Origin: JBDHWI01 sp964590135
GTDB taxonomy: Bacteria; Chloroflexota; Anaerolineae; J036; Brachytrichaceae
Length of the DNA: 64,000 nucleotides
Assembly (NCBI GenBank): GCA_964590135.1
Contig: CAZPVX010000019.1
Coordinates: 1-64,000 of the forward strand
Direction: 5' to 3'
Every line of letters starts with the position of its first letter. The stretch's first letter is position 1. Of the stretch, positions 18,807 through 28,464 are shown in pieces. The notes under the pieces were generated by a model, which was given only the letters and a program-made list of their open reading frames with translations, searched no databases and was not told the origin of the DNA. The position numbers and the translations under genes are program-made.

Positions 18807-21800
18807 TCATCCATCCTGTTTCACTGTTGTCACAGCCGCCGGCGCAGCGAATCGCACACAGACGCGATGCCGTCGCCCATCGTCCTTCAGTGGGATGCGG
18901 CCATCGGTCAGCGCCACGCCATCCAGCGTCACCTCGCCGGCCTCGCCTTCGCGCCGCGTTACCTCAATCTCGTAGTTCGTTTTACCGTGGCGATACGTGA
19001 CTGTGAATCCTGGCCATGCGCTTGGAATGCGCGGCTCGATGCACAATGCATCATCTTGCCGGCGCACCCCCAGTATCGCCTCCAATCCCAATCGATAGAA
19101 CCATGAGGCGGAGCCGGTGTACCACGTCCACCCGCCGCGCCCCACGTGCGGCGACACGCCGTACACATCTGCCGCAATCACGTAGGGTTCAACTTTGTAG
19201 ATGCCGGCGGCGTGGGCAGTGTGGCTGTGGCGGATGGGGTTAAGCAGCCGGAACATGGCCTCGGCCTGATCGCCATCGCCCAACTGCGCCAAGGCCCATG
19301 CTGACCAGATGGCTGCATGGGTGTACTGGCCGCCATTCTCGCGGATGCCTGGCACATAGCCCTTGATGTAGCCTGGATCGTGCGCCGTCTTGTCGAAGGG
19401 CGGCGTGAATAGCAGCGCCAGTTTCGCATCTGGCTTGACCAGCTGCTCCATCACCGCACGCATCGCCAATTGCGCGCGCGCCGGATCGCCGGCGCCTGAA
19501 ATCACGGCCCACGATTGCGCGATCGAATCGATCTTGCACTCGTCACTGGTTGTCGAACCGAGCGGCGTGCCATCGTCGTAATACGCCCGCCGATACCAGC
19601 GGCCATCCCAGGCATGGCGCTCCAAAGCTGCTGCCAGCGCGCCGGCCTGCGCGCGGAATGCCTCTGCCTCTTCGTCGTGGTCAGTCTGCGCGCATACCTC
19701 GGCAAACCGGGTCAGTGTGGCATGCAAGAACCACCCCAGCCACACGCTCTCGCCACGCCCCTCGATGCCGACGCGGTTCATGCCATCGTTCCAGTCGCCA
19801 CTGCCCATCAGCGGCAGGCCATGCGCGCCGGCGGTGCTGCCTTTGTGAATGGCGCGCAAACAGTGTTCGAACAGCGTGAATGTCTCCTCGGTCTCTGGAT
19901 ATACGCTGTAGCGCTCTTCCTCGCCCTCACGCAGCGGCTGCGCTCGCAGGAATGGCGCGCGCGCATCCAGAATGCCCAGATCGCCAGTGCCGGCGATATA
20001 GTGCGCTGTGACGAATGGCAGCCACAACAGATCGTCTGAACAGCGTGTGCGCACGCCGCGCCCCGATGGCGGATGCCACCAATGCTGCACGTCTCCGGCC
20101 TCGAATTGATGACTCGCTGCGCGCAGAATGTGCTCCCGCGCCAACTGTGGCGCAGCGTGCATCAGCGCCATCACATCCTGCAATTGATCGCGGAAACCGA
20201 ATGCGCCGCTGGACTGATACAGCGCCGTGCGACCCCAGATGCGGCTGGAAAGTGATTGATACAGCAGCCAGCGATTCAGCATCAGGTCCATCGCCGGCTC
20301 AGGCGTCTTCACCTGCACGCAGTCCAACAACTCATCCCAGTGCCGGCGCGCAGCCTGCAAGGCATCATCGACCTGTGCGGCAACCTTGTATTGCCGCGCC
20401 AGTGCCAGCGCCTCGTCGCGGCTTGCGCCCTGTCCCAGCACAAAATGCGCTTCCTCGACCTGGCCAGGCGCAAGGTCAAAATGCACTTGCAGGACAGCGC
20501 AGGGGTCCAACCCCGGCTCGATACGGTTGCCTAACCCCACGCGACCCAGCGCCTCAGGCCGGCTCAGGCTGCCGGCGCGGCCCAGAAATTCGGCGCGGTC
20601 GGCGGTCAGCCCATGCAGTGATTTGCTGGCGATAGCGAATGCCACCCGCGCGCCAAACTCGGCGTTATAGGGATTGCGTGCCAGCAGCGCTTGTGTCTCG
20701 CTGTCATACTCCGGCAGCACGAACATTTGCATGGCTTCGCGCGTGGTGCCAAGCACCCACTCGGCGTAATACGTCGCCGTGATGCGACGCTGGTGGGCAG
20801 AAGCATTTTCCAGCTGCAGCCGAACCACCTTTACCGGCGCATCCGGCGCAACAAACACGGTGGTGTTCTGGCGCAAGAGGTGGCTGTGATGGACAAAGGT
20901 TGTGTAACCTGCGCCGTGCCGAACGAGATATGGCGCACTTGCCGGACAAGGCGCTGGCATTGGCGACCAGATTTCCACCGTCTCCTCGTCGCGCAGATAC
21001 AGCGCCTCGCCGGCGGGGTTGCTCACCGGATCATTCGACCAGGGCGTCAGACGGTTTTCGCTGCTGTTTCCGGCCCACGTGTAGCCGGCGCCTGTCTCAG
21101 AGACGATGCAGCCGAACTCTGGATTGGCGATGACGTTCACCCAGGGTGCGGGCGTGGGCCGGCCTGGCCGCAGATACATGACGTATTCATGACCATCAGC
21201 GCTGAAGCCGCCCGTGCCATTGTCAAATTGCAGATTGGCTGGTCGCGCAACGGGCGGCAGCGCTTCCGCAACCTTGTCGTCTCGATGGAACGTGGCGGTG
21301 GGTGAGAGCGCCGGCAGCGTCGCCGGCTGCGACCACAGCGCCTCCAACTGGCGCGTCAGCGGCTCGCGCGATGCATCCACAATCGCGCGGGCTGTCGTCT
21401 CCAGCAACACGCGATCCGTCTCACCCATCTGGTCGGCGCTCAACACGAAGATGCCGCCGCGCCGGTTAATCCAGGTGTCGCTGTTCATGCGTGCCAGCAG
21501 GCGATGCAGCGCGCCGCCCAGCTCTTGCGTGTAGGTGGAACCCTGCTGGTTCAGGATGACCAAATCGATCTTCAACTGTCGCTCGCGCCAGTACGCGTGC
21601 GCCTTCAACACGTCCTGCGCCAGCGACAAATCCTCGGCATCACGCATGCGCAGCAGCAGGATCGGGTAATCGCCGGAGATGCCGAAAGCCCACAATCCAC
21701 TCTGACCCTTCTCATTGGCAGCCAGCGTTTCGTCGGCGGCACGCAAGCCGCGCGTGGGATACAACAGGGCCGAGAGCAGTTGTTCGGCCTGTGTCAGTTC

Positions 21801-24800
21801 GTCGGATCCCAACCCCAACCTCATCAGGTCGCTGTGCGCGCGCGCTTGCGCCTGATTGAATGCAAGGTCGATCATGTGCCATGTGCTGTAACGCTCCGCA
21901 AGGCGCAACGCTTTCTGGCGCGTGGGCGCAACCAGCATGAGGAAGGCCACCTCCGTCGATTGGTGCGGCTGCAAAGTGACTCGCAGCGTCATGGAAGCGA
22001 TCGGGTCGAGCGGGGTTTCCATATTGCCCGCCTTGCCATTGGGCGGGGCGCTGCCATCTGATGCATGCCAGCCCACCGCCAGTGCCTGCGGCGAACGCAG
22101 GCTGCCGTTGCGGCCAATGAAGCCGGCGCGATTGGTTTCATGCTGCAACACTTCGCTCGCTCCCGATTGTGTCACCGCCACATGCGCCATATGCACGGCG
22201 CTGGCTGCCTCGTGCTGCGAGCGCGGTCGCCGGCGGAACAGCAGCGCATTCTGTGCGGCCACATGCTCGCACTCCACAAACAGTTTGCCGAAGGCGGGGT
22301 GGCGCAACATGTCGGCATGTGGCGCGAGCGCTATTTCAGCGTAGCTGGCCAGCCGCAGAGTGCGCGGCGCATCGCTGTGATTGGTCAGCAGCACGCGTCG
22401 AATTTCCACATCGTCATCCGGCGCCACCACCACCTGCATGGTGATGGCGAGGTCTTTGTCGCGGCCGTGAAATTCGGCCATGTGCGGGGCAAATTCGACA
22501 TGGCCGGCCTGCATGGGCGCAGCCGCCGGCTGATGCGTTGCCGACCAGATTTGGCCTGGCGCGCCATCCTCCGACATCTCTTGCACGAACACCGCTATGC
22601 CGGCCGGCTCCAGCGTGGGGTCGGGTTGCCAGTAGGTCAGATCGAGCTCGTTCCACTGGCACACCCCGCTGCCGGCGCTGGTGACGATGGACGTCATGCG
22701 GCCGTTCGAGAGCAGGTGGATGCGCGGCGCAGGCGAGATCACTGGCACGCGCCAGGGTGACGCATTGATGATTGGCCGGTTGATCGGCGCTGGCGGCAGA
22801 ATGTCGTCCACCTGCGGCGGCTCCAGCGGCGCGTCGTAAGGGATGCGCTCCTGCAGCAGCAACTCCACGCTTTGTACGTGCGGGTCGGCGTGACAGCGGT
22901 TCACCATCGGCTCGCCGAGCAGACGATTCGCCAGCGCCACCAGGATCATGCCCTGATGGTGCGCCATGTATTCCTGCACCACCGCGTGCGTCTGACCCAA
23001 TGGCATGCGCGCCGGCGTGTAGTCCACTGCCTCATACAAGCCATATGTGCCCAGCATGCCCATTGAAATGAGCCGGCGCACATTCTCTGCCACTGCATGC
23101 GGCGCAAATGGCAGCGCCAGCAGGCTGGCGTACGGTGCGATGACCAGATCATCATCCAGGTCGCGCTTGAATCCCAACCCCGGCACGCCAAATGCGCGGT
23201 ACTGGTAATTCAGGGCAGCATCGAAGGCGTAGTAACCTGATTCCGAAATGCCCCATGGCACATCGCGCCCACGCGCATAATCGATCTGTCGTTGCACAGC
23301 GGCCTGGCAACTGTCGTGCAGCAATGTGCCTTCCTGGCTGCGCAGCATCAGCGCCGGCATGAGATATTCGAACATCGTGGCGCTCCACGAGAGCAGGCAG
23401 CGCGCGCCCTCCACCTCGGTGAAGGGGCGACCCAGATGTCGCCAGTGGCTGGGTGGCACGTCATTCTTGGCGATGGCGACCAGGCCGGCGATGCGCGCTT
23501 CGGAAGCCAGCAGGTCGTAGTAGGTCGCATCCAGCCGCGCATTTTCGACGTTGTAGCCGATGTGAAAGAGCTGCCGCTCGCGATCAAAGAGGAAGCTGAA
23601 ATCCATCTGCTCCACATAGCGTTCGGCGCGGGCAGCCAGCTTATCGATGTCGTCGAGCAGACTGCGCGCGGCAGTGCCGGCTGCCTGCAGTTGCGCGGCG
23701 CGCGCCTCAGCCGCGTCACCGGCGATCAGCGCCGTTTGCGCCTGCTCACACAAATCGGCCAGGCCGGCATAGGTCAGGCCATAGGCGCTGGTGTGCTGCC
23801 ACACTTCCGCCGGCAGATATTTTTCGAGATCGCGCCGCGCATTTTCCAGGTGGGCGCGGGCGCGATCGACCGATAGCCGCAACCGCTGCAATGTGCGCTG
23901 CTCGGCGACCTGCACGCCGGCCTCCACCAGTGCCAGCAACCGCCGGTAGAACGCCGGCCAGTCTTCATGGATGGTCGTGTGATAGAGCTGCAACCACATG
24001 GCCGGATCGTTTTTGTTTGCGCGCACGTGGCTGCGCACGCGCTCGAAGTCTTCGCGCAGTTCCAGCACTTGCTGTTCCAGGCCGGCGTCGAGGAACTCTT
24101 CCACCGCATCGGACAGCATATCCAGCGTGTCGAGCCAGCCCTCCCACATCTGCCGGCGCAGCACATGCGCGTTGCGCAACTCTCGCAACCCCTGCCGCAC
24201 GACAATCAGGCAGGCAGCCATATTTCCGCTGTCCACTGTGGAAACATAGCGCGGCGCCAGGGGTTGCAAGCTGCGTGTGTCATACCAGTTCAGCCAGTGG
24301 CCGCGGTGCATCTCCAACTGATCCAGGTTGTCGAAGCCAAGCCGCACGCGCGTCAGGAATTCCGGCACACTGATATAGCCGAAATCGCACGCCGACAGCG
24401 CCGACAGAAACATCAGCCCGATGTTGGTGGGCGAGGTGTGAGAAGTTACCAATCCCTGCGGCGATTCCTGAAAGTGATCTGGGGGCAGCCAGTGGTCCTC
24501 TGGCCCAACATACTGCTCAAAGAACAGCCATGTTCGGCGCGCAAGTTTGCGCAGCAATTGGCGATCCGCTGGCGACAATGTCTGGCGCTGCTGTGCGCGC
24601 GGCCGGCTGATTGCGTATGCGATCTCCGGCGAGAACATCCACACCAGCAGGAAGGGCAGCGCCACCACCAGTGCGTGCAGGTTGAAAATGATGATGAGCA
24701 AACCCAGCGCAAGCGTGGCTGCCAGCGCTTCCGCCATGCGTCGTCGCGCCACCCGCCGGCTGACCTCATGCCCGCCCTCGCGCGCAGCCTGCGCTGCCGT

Positions 24801-27257
24801 CACCCATTCCAGCATGTTGCGGCGCGTCACGAACAGGCGCACCAGCGTAACTGCGATGCCGCTCAAGCTGAGCAGGGTTTCGTAGGGCAAAAAGGCCAGT
24901 TCCAGTAGCCAGCGCAACACGGCATCGCGCAGCGAACGCATGACTCCCCGCGTGCTGGACCGGCCAGGTTGCCGGCGCTGTGAGATGGCGGTATGCAACG
25001 CAGAGGTGAATGCGCTGGTCAGCACCGGCACCGCCGGCGTCAACACTGCAAACAACGTCCATACCCAGGCCGGCCCGGGCAACCCCAGCCACGCCGCCAC
25101 CAGCAGCGCCAACAGTGAAGGCGCAAGCAGGCTACGCCGCAGATTGTCGAGGATCTTCCAGCGATCGATGAGCGAGAGCGGGTTGGGGATGTGGCCGGGG
25201 CCGGCGTATGGCACACGCGGGAAGAGCCATGGCAACAGTTGCCAGTCGCCGCGAATCCAGCGGTGCGAACGACGCACGTAGACCAGATAGTGCGGCGGGT
25301 ATTCTTCGAACAAAATGATGTCGGTCACCAGGCCGGCACGGCCATGGATGCCTTCGAACAGGTCGTGGCTGAGCAGCGCGTTCTCCGGCACGCGCCTGTC
25401 CAGGCTGCGCTCGAAGGCGTCCACGTCGTAGATGCCCTTGCCGATGTAGATGCCTGCGCCGAACAGATCCTGATACACGTTCGACACAGCGCGGGTATAC
25501 AAATCGAGGCCGACATCGCCTACAAAGATGCGCGTGAAGATGGAGCGCAGCGCGCTGGCCGGCGTGATCTCGGTGCGCGGCTGGAGCAGTGTGTAGCCCG
25601 CAATCACCCGCCCGCGCTGATTGAAGACCGCGCGGTTCATCGGATGCGCCAGCGTGCCGATCAGGCGATGCGCCTCGTGCGGCGGCAGAATGGTGTCTGC
25701 ATCCAGCGTGATGACGAAGCGCACAGCCTGCAATGCGGACACATCCACTTCATTCAGCAGGAAGGATGTGTTGGTTGCGCCACGCACAAGACGGTTGAGT
25801 TCGTGCAATTTGCCGCGTTTGCGCTCCCAGCCCATCCAGTGCGCGCCGCCGGCATTCCAGCGTCGCTCGCGATGCAACAGCCAGAAGCGCGGGTTGCCGG
25901 CTTCGGCGTGGCGCTGGTTGAGCGTGCGAATGCCGGCGGCCGCCTGTTGCAACAGGGCATCGTCGCCGGGCATATGCTGTTGCGGCGCATCCAGAAAATC
26001 GGTCAGCAAGGCAAACGACAGGTTCCGGCCGGCGTTGCGCAGGTAGTGCAATTCGATCTGCCGCAACAGCGAACGCACCTCGCTGGCGCTGCTCAACAGG
26101 GCAGGGATGACAACCAGAGTCGCATATTCATCGGGGATGTCGCGCGCGAAGTCCATCTTGGGCAGCACGCGCGGCGGCATGAACAGCGTGACGGCCCAAT
26201 TCACCAGGCCAACGGCGATGGTCACCGCCGGCGCCAGGACCAGCAGCACAATCAGCGCCAGTTGCAGCGCCGTCGCGCCCCAAGCATCTGCAAAGCGCGC
26301 GGCGCCGATCAGCATGAGCAGGCTGAGCAGCAGGATGCTGCCGAGATAGAGCAGCGTGGGGTTGTGCATGGCCCAGCGGCGCGCGCGCAGCAACCAGCCG
26401 GCGCGATAACCGATCTTTGCCTCCAGTGCTGGCCGGCCATCGTCGATCAAGTAAAAACCGATGTGTGTATGGCGCGCTGAGTGGCCTGCTTCAGCGGCTT
26501 CGCCTGCAAGCGCCACGACCGCCTCTGCCACCTGCGGTTCACCCCTGCCGCTGGCGCGCGACAATCCTTCCACCACCTTGCGATAGCGGTCGCGCGTCTC
26601 CTTGTCCATGTCGGCATACGCGCCGGCGGGGTCCTTGCGCAGCGCGTGTTCGACGCGACTGACGGCCTCAAAGAAGGCGCGCCAATCATGCGCGGCAAGC
26701 GTGCGCAGAGTCAGCACTGCGTTCGCCACGATGTCGTCGTGGCGCAGATCAGCCGGCGATGGCATCTCTGGCCAGCTTTGCACGCAGGGTTGCTCGTTGA
26801 TGCGGCACACAGTCTGCGCCAGGGCTTGCAGGCTGCACAGGCGCAACATGACCGGCAGCGCCCACAGCTCAGCCATCGTCAGCGGCTGTGGTGATGCGTC
26901 AGCGCGCACGCGTTCGCTGATGCGCTGCATAGCGTCGGCGTCGAGATAGATGTTTTCAGCAGTCAACAGGTCTCGTGCCAGGGCGTAGATGCGCGGATAG
27001 CCGGCCAGCGAACCCTCTTGCAGCAGCGGCAGCCGGCGGTAGAAGCCTTGCGGCATATCTTCACGAATCTGGCGCAGCGCCTGCTGCACGACGTAGTAGT
27101 TGTCGAGCAGCCATTGCGCAGCTGCCGGCCGCGCCTCGCTGGCGGAAGCCTCGTTGAAGCGCAGAACGGCCGCGCGCAGAATGGCATCTTGTTCAAGGAC
27201 GGCTTGTGCAATGGGCGCGCGCTCAAGCGCCGGGGAGTGCGTATGCTGCCGGCTCAT
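18807..27257 (-). CDS. ndvB: cyclic beta-1,2-glucan synthase-like protein (GT84 + glycoamylase-like + GH94)
   Basis: 2816 residues, close to the length of Brucella Cgs and rhizobial NdvB. Order from the N-terminus: soluble helical region; two membrane spans (about 300-375); GT84 glycosyltransferase with LDADT near 520 and RSHRWIRGDW near 665; further membrane spans (about 690-870); a glycoamylase-like domain from about 930 (TSPTNIGLMFLSAL); and a C-terminal GH94 phosphorylase module with the catalytic-Asp motif GDWNDGMN near 2490. Such enzymes polymerise UDP-glucose on themselves, control length by phosphorolysis and release cyclic glucan. The ATG at 27257 overlaps the Usp stop as ATGA and is preferred over one at 27341. 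The cyclic product is inferred from the full domain set. Confidence 0.88.
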   Translation of the reverse strand: MSRQHTHSPALERAPIAQAVLEQDAILRAAVLRFNEASASEARPAAAQWLLDNYYVVQQALRQIREDMPQGFYRRLPLLQEGSLAGYPRIYALARDLLTAENIYLDADAMQRISERVRADASPQPLTMAELWALPVMLRLCSLQALAQTVCRINEQPCVQSWPEMPSPADLRHDDIVANAVLTLRTLAAHDWRAFFEAVSRVEHALRKDPAGAYADMDKETRDRYRKVVEGLSRASGRGEPQVAEAVVALAGEAAEAGHSARHTHIGFYLIDDGRPALEAKIGYRAGWLLRARRWAMHNPTLLYLGSILLLSLLMLIGAARFADAWGATALQLALIVLLVLAPAVTIAVGLVNWAVTLFMPPRVLPKMDFARDIPDEYATLVVIPALLSSASEVRSLLRQIELHYLRNAGRNLSFALLTDFLDAPQQHMPGDDALLQQAAAGIRTLNQRHAEAGNPRFWLLHRERRWNAGGAHWMGWERKRGKLHELNRLVRGATNTSFLLNEVDVSALQAVRFVITLDADTILPPHEAHRLIGTLAHPMNRAVFNQRGRVIAGYTLLQPRTEITPASALRSIFTRIFVGDVGLDLYTRAVSNVYQDLFGAGIYIGKGIYDVDAFERSLDRRVPENALLSHDLFEGIHGRAGLVTDIILFEEYPPHYLVYVRRSHRWIRGDWQLLPWLFPRVPYAGPGHIPNPLSLIDRWKILDNLRRSLLAPSLLALLVAAWLGLPGPAWVWTLFAVLTPAVPVLTSAFTSALHTAISQRRQPGRSSTRGVMRSLRDAVLRWLLELAFLPYETLLSLSGIAVTLVRLFVTRRNMLEWVTAAQAAREGGHEVSRRVARRRMAEALAATLALGLLIIIFNLHALVVALPFLLVWMFSPEIAYAISRPRAQQRQTLSPADRQLLRKLARRTWLFFEQYVGPEDHWLPPDHFQESPQGLVTSHTSPTNIGLMFLSALSACDFGYISVPEFLTRVRLGFDNLDQLEMHRGHWLNWYDTRSLQPLAPRYVSTVDSGNMAACLIVVRQGLRELRNAHVLRRQMWEGWLDTLDMLSDAVEEFLDAGLEQQVLELREDFERVRSHVRANKNDPAMWLQLYHTTIHEDWPAFYRRLLALVEAGVQVAEQRTLQRLRLSVDRARAHLENARRDLEKYLPAEVWQHTSAYGLTYAGLADLCEQAQTALIAGDAAEARAAQLQAAGTAARSLLDDIDKLAARAERYVEQMDFSFLFDRERQLFHIGYNVENARLDATYYDLLASEARIAGLVAIAKNDVPPSHWRHLGRPFTEVEGARCLLSWSATMFEYLMPALMLRSQEGTLLHDSCQAAVQRQIDYARGRDVPWGISESGYYAFDAALNYQYRAFGVPGLGFKRDLDDDLVIAPYASLLALPFAPHAVAENVRRLISMGMLGTYGLYEAVDYTPARMPLGQTHAVVQEYMAHHQGMILVALANRLLGEPMVNRCHADPHVQSVELLLQERIPYDAPLEPPQVDDILPPAPINRPIINASPWRVPVISPAPRIHLLSNGRMTSIVTSAGSGVCQWNELDLTYWQPDPTLEPAGIAVFVQEMSEDGAPGQIWSATHQPAAAPMQAGHVEFAPHMAEFHGRDKDLAITMQVVVAPDDDVEIRRVLLTNHSDAPRTLRLASYAEIALAPHADMLRHPAFGKLFVECEHVAAQNALLFRRRPRSQHEAASAVHMAHVAVTQSGASEVLQHETNRAGFIGRNGSLRSPQALAVGWHASDGSAPPNGKAGNMETPLDPIASMTLRVTLQPHQSTEVAFLMLVAPTRQKALRLAERYSTWHMIDLAFNQAQARAHSDLMRLGLGSDELTQAEQLLSALLYPTRGLRAADETLAANEKGQSGLWAFGISGDYPILLLRMRDAEDLSLAQDVLKAHAYWRERQLKIDLVILNQQGSTYTQELGGALHRLLARMNSDTWINRRGGIFVLSADQMGETDRVLLETTARAIVDASREPLTRQLEALWSQPATLPALSPTATFHRDDKVAEALPPVARPANLQFDNGTGGFSADGHEYVMYLRPGRPTPAPWVNVIANPEFGCIVSETGAGYTWAGNSSENRLTPWSNDPVSNPAGEALYLRDEETVEIWSPMPAPCPASAPYLVRHGAGYTTFVHHSHLLRQNTTVFVAPDAPVKVVRLQLENASAHQRRITATYYAEWVLGTTREAMQMFVLPEYDSETQALLARNPYNAEFGARVAFAIASKSLHGLTADRAEFLGRAGSLSRPEALGRVGLGNRIEPGLDPCAVLQVHFDLAPGQVEEAHFVLGQGASRDEALALARQYKVAAQVDDALQAARRHWDELLDCVQVKTPEPAMDLMLNRWLLYQSLSSRIWGRTALYQSSGAFGFRDQLQDVMALMHAAPQLAREHILRAASHQFEAGDVQHWWHPPSGRGVRTRCSDDLLWLPFVTAHYIAGTGDLGILDARAPFLRAQPLREGEEERYSVYPETEETFTLFEHCLRAIHKGSTAGAHGLPLMGSGDWNDGMNRVGIEGRGESVWLGWFLHATLTRFAEVCAQTDHDEEAEAFRAQAGALAAALERHAWDGRWYRRAYYDDGTPLGSTTSDECKIDSIAQSWAVISGAGDPARAQLAMRAVMEQLVKPDAKLALLFTPPFDKTAHDPGYIKGYVPGIRENGGQYTHAAIWSAWALAQLGDGDQAEAMFRLLNPIRHSHTAHAAGIYKVEPYVIAADVYGVSPHVGRGGWTWYTGSASWFYRLGLEAILGVRRQDDALCIEPRIPSAWPGFTVTYRHGKTNYEIEVTRREGEAGEVTLDGVALTDGRIPLKDDGRRHRVCVRFAAPAAVTTVKQDG

Positions 27258-28159
27258 CCCTGTGGTTGCATGTCCTGCACGATCAAAAGGTTGATGTTGC
27301 CGTGTGCGATGAAGCTTGCGACCAGACTGCCGTAGGGCCACGACATGTGCGAGGTGTGACCGTGCGCGCTAAGCACCACGAGATCGATATGCTCATCCTG
27401 CGAGACTTGATGCAGTGCCGGCGCAAGCGGGGCATCCAGAATGACACGCGTGTCGACCGGCAGGGTGAAGCGGCCCTTCAAGCCGGCGAGGTAGCGCTCG
27501 GCCTCCAGCCGATTCAGCTCCGTGATCGTATCGGAAAGCTTTTTCTCGCGAGCGGTCAGCGGAGTGCGGCGCGGCATGTGCAGCCGCTCGACCACATGCA
27601 CGAGCAGCACCTGAGAATGCTGCTTTTGTGAAAGCGTGATCGCCGCCGGCAATGCGCATTCTGCGCGCTGTGATGCATCCAGCGGCAGCAAGATGCGGTG
27701 AAAATTGACGCTGGCTGGTTCGGCGGGTGACTGCACCGCCGGCCGCACGATCAACAGCGAGGTGGGTGCGAGATTGACGATCTTTTGTGCCACACTGCCG
27801 AGATTCCACAGGCTGGTGTTCGTGCGGCCATGCGCGCCCAGCACCACCAGGTCGATCTGACGTTCGCGAATGATGTCGTGAATGCGGTCAGCCGGCTCGC
27901 CTTCGATGATTTGCCAGGTCGCCTCGACGCCGCCAGCGTGCAGGTGATTCACACATTCCTGCATGTAGGTGTCGGCCTCGGCGCGGTGGATCTGCCATTC
28001 GATCGGGTCGGCCAGCGCCGGCATCAATGCGTGCGCCCGCTCCATGACATGCAGCACCGTGACACGCGCATCGAACGCCTGTGCCATCGCCGCAGCATGC
28101 GCAAGCGCAGTTTCTGCGCAGGTGGAGCGATCCACTGGCGCCAGAATTTCCTTGAACAT
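27254..28159 (-). CDS. tandem-domain universal stress protein
   Basis: 301 residues with two Usp domains. The first ends in the ATP-binding pattern GAHGRTNTSLWNLGSVAQKI, the second in the variant SAHGHTSHMSWPYGSLVAS, which lacks the canonical first Gly. Tandem Usp proteins bind ATP or AMP and act in stress signalling. A very strong SD site (GGAGGAGG) precedes the ATG. Its stop codon overlaps the start of the giant glucan synthase gene (ATGA, 27254-27257), so the two are translationally coupled. This suggests the Usp protein may sense or regulate conditions for glucan synthesis, for example energy or osmotic state. That functional link is inference. Confidence 0.88.
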   Translation of the reverse strand: MFKEILAPVDRSTCAETALAHAAAMAQAFDARVTVLHVMERAHALMPALADPIEWQIHRAEADTYMQECVNHLHAGGVEATWQIIEGEPADRIHDIIRERQIDLVVLGAHGRTNTSLWNLGSVAQKIVNLAPTSLLIVRPAVQSPAEPASVNFHRILLPLDASQRAECALPAAITLSQKQHSQVLLVHVVERLHMPRRTPLTAREKKLSDTITELNRLEAERYLAGLKGRFTLPVDTRVILDAPLAPALHQVSQDEHIDLVVLSAHGHTSHMSWPYGSLVASFIAHGNINLLIVQDMQPQG

Positions 28160-28464
28160 GAGCCTCCTCCCTGTGCGGGCGCATGATTGAGCAGATGCGC
28201 GCCCGCTTCACCGTGGATGGTTGTCACTGGCAGGTTGCAGGGCGTGGCGCTTTGGAGAGATGCTGTGCGAAACGGAGCAATGCCAGTGAAGCCGTGCTTC
28301 AAGAATGGCAATTCGATGCGCATTGTGCATCGTGCGGTCAACGTTGAAGCATTGGCATGACTGATTTGTTTGCGAATCCATATTTTAGCATTCGCAGAGT
28401 TGCAGGCGACGAACGGAATGAAGATTGGGTATAGTCGCTCATTCGATTTCGATGCAACTGAGCA
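28160..28464. other. divergent intergenic region, no gene
   Basis: 305 bases between the tandem Usp gene and the arginine deiminase-like gene. It holds the Usp SD site next to 28160 and TATAGT at about 28431, the likely -10 for the deiminase gene. A small inverted repeat, GCGAAT (28372-28377) and ATTCGC (28390-28395), is also present. No ORF or RNA gene is recognisable. Confidence 0.5.

Noticed and set aside
19515..26894. Many long open frames antisense to the glucan synthase gene, some over 400 codons
   Set aside because: They run opposite a clear 2816-residue homolog, are Arg/His/Gln-rich and match no family. High GC content produces such shadow frames.
28372..28395. Inverted repeat GCGAAT-N12-ATTCGC as an operator
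   Set aside because: Six-base arms with a 12-base gap are expected by chance in this length of sequence. Kept only as a note in the intergenic entry.
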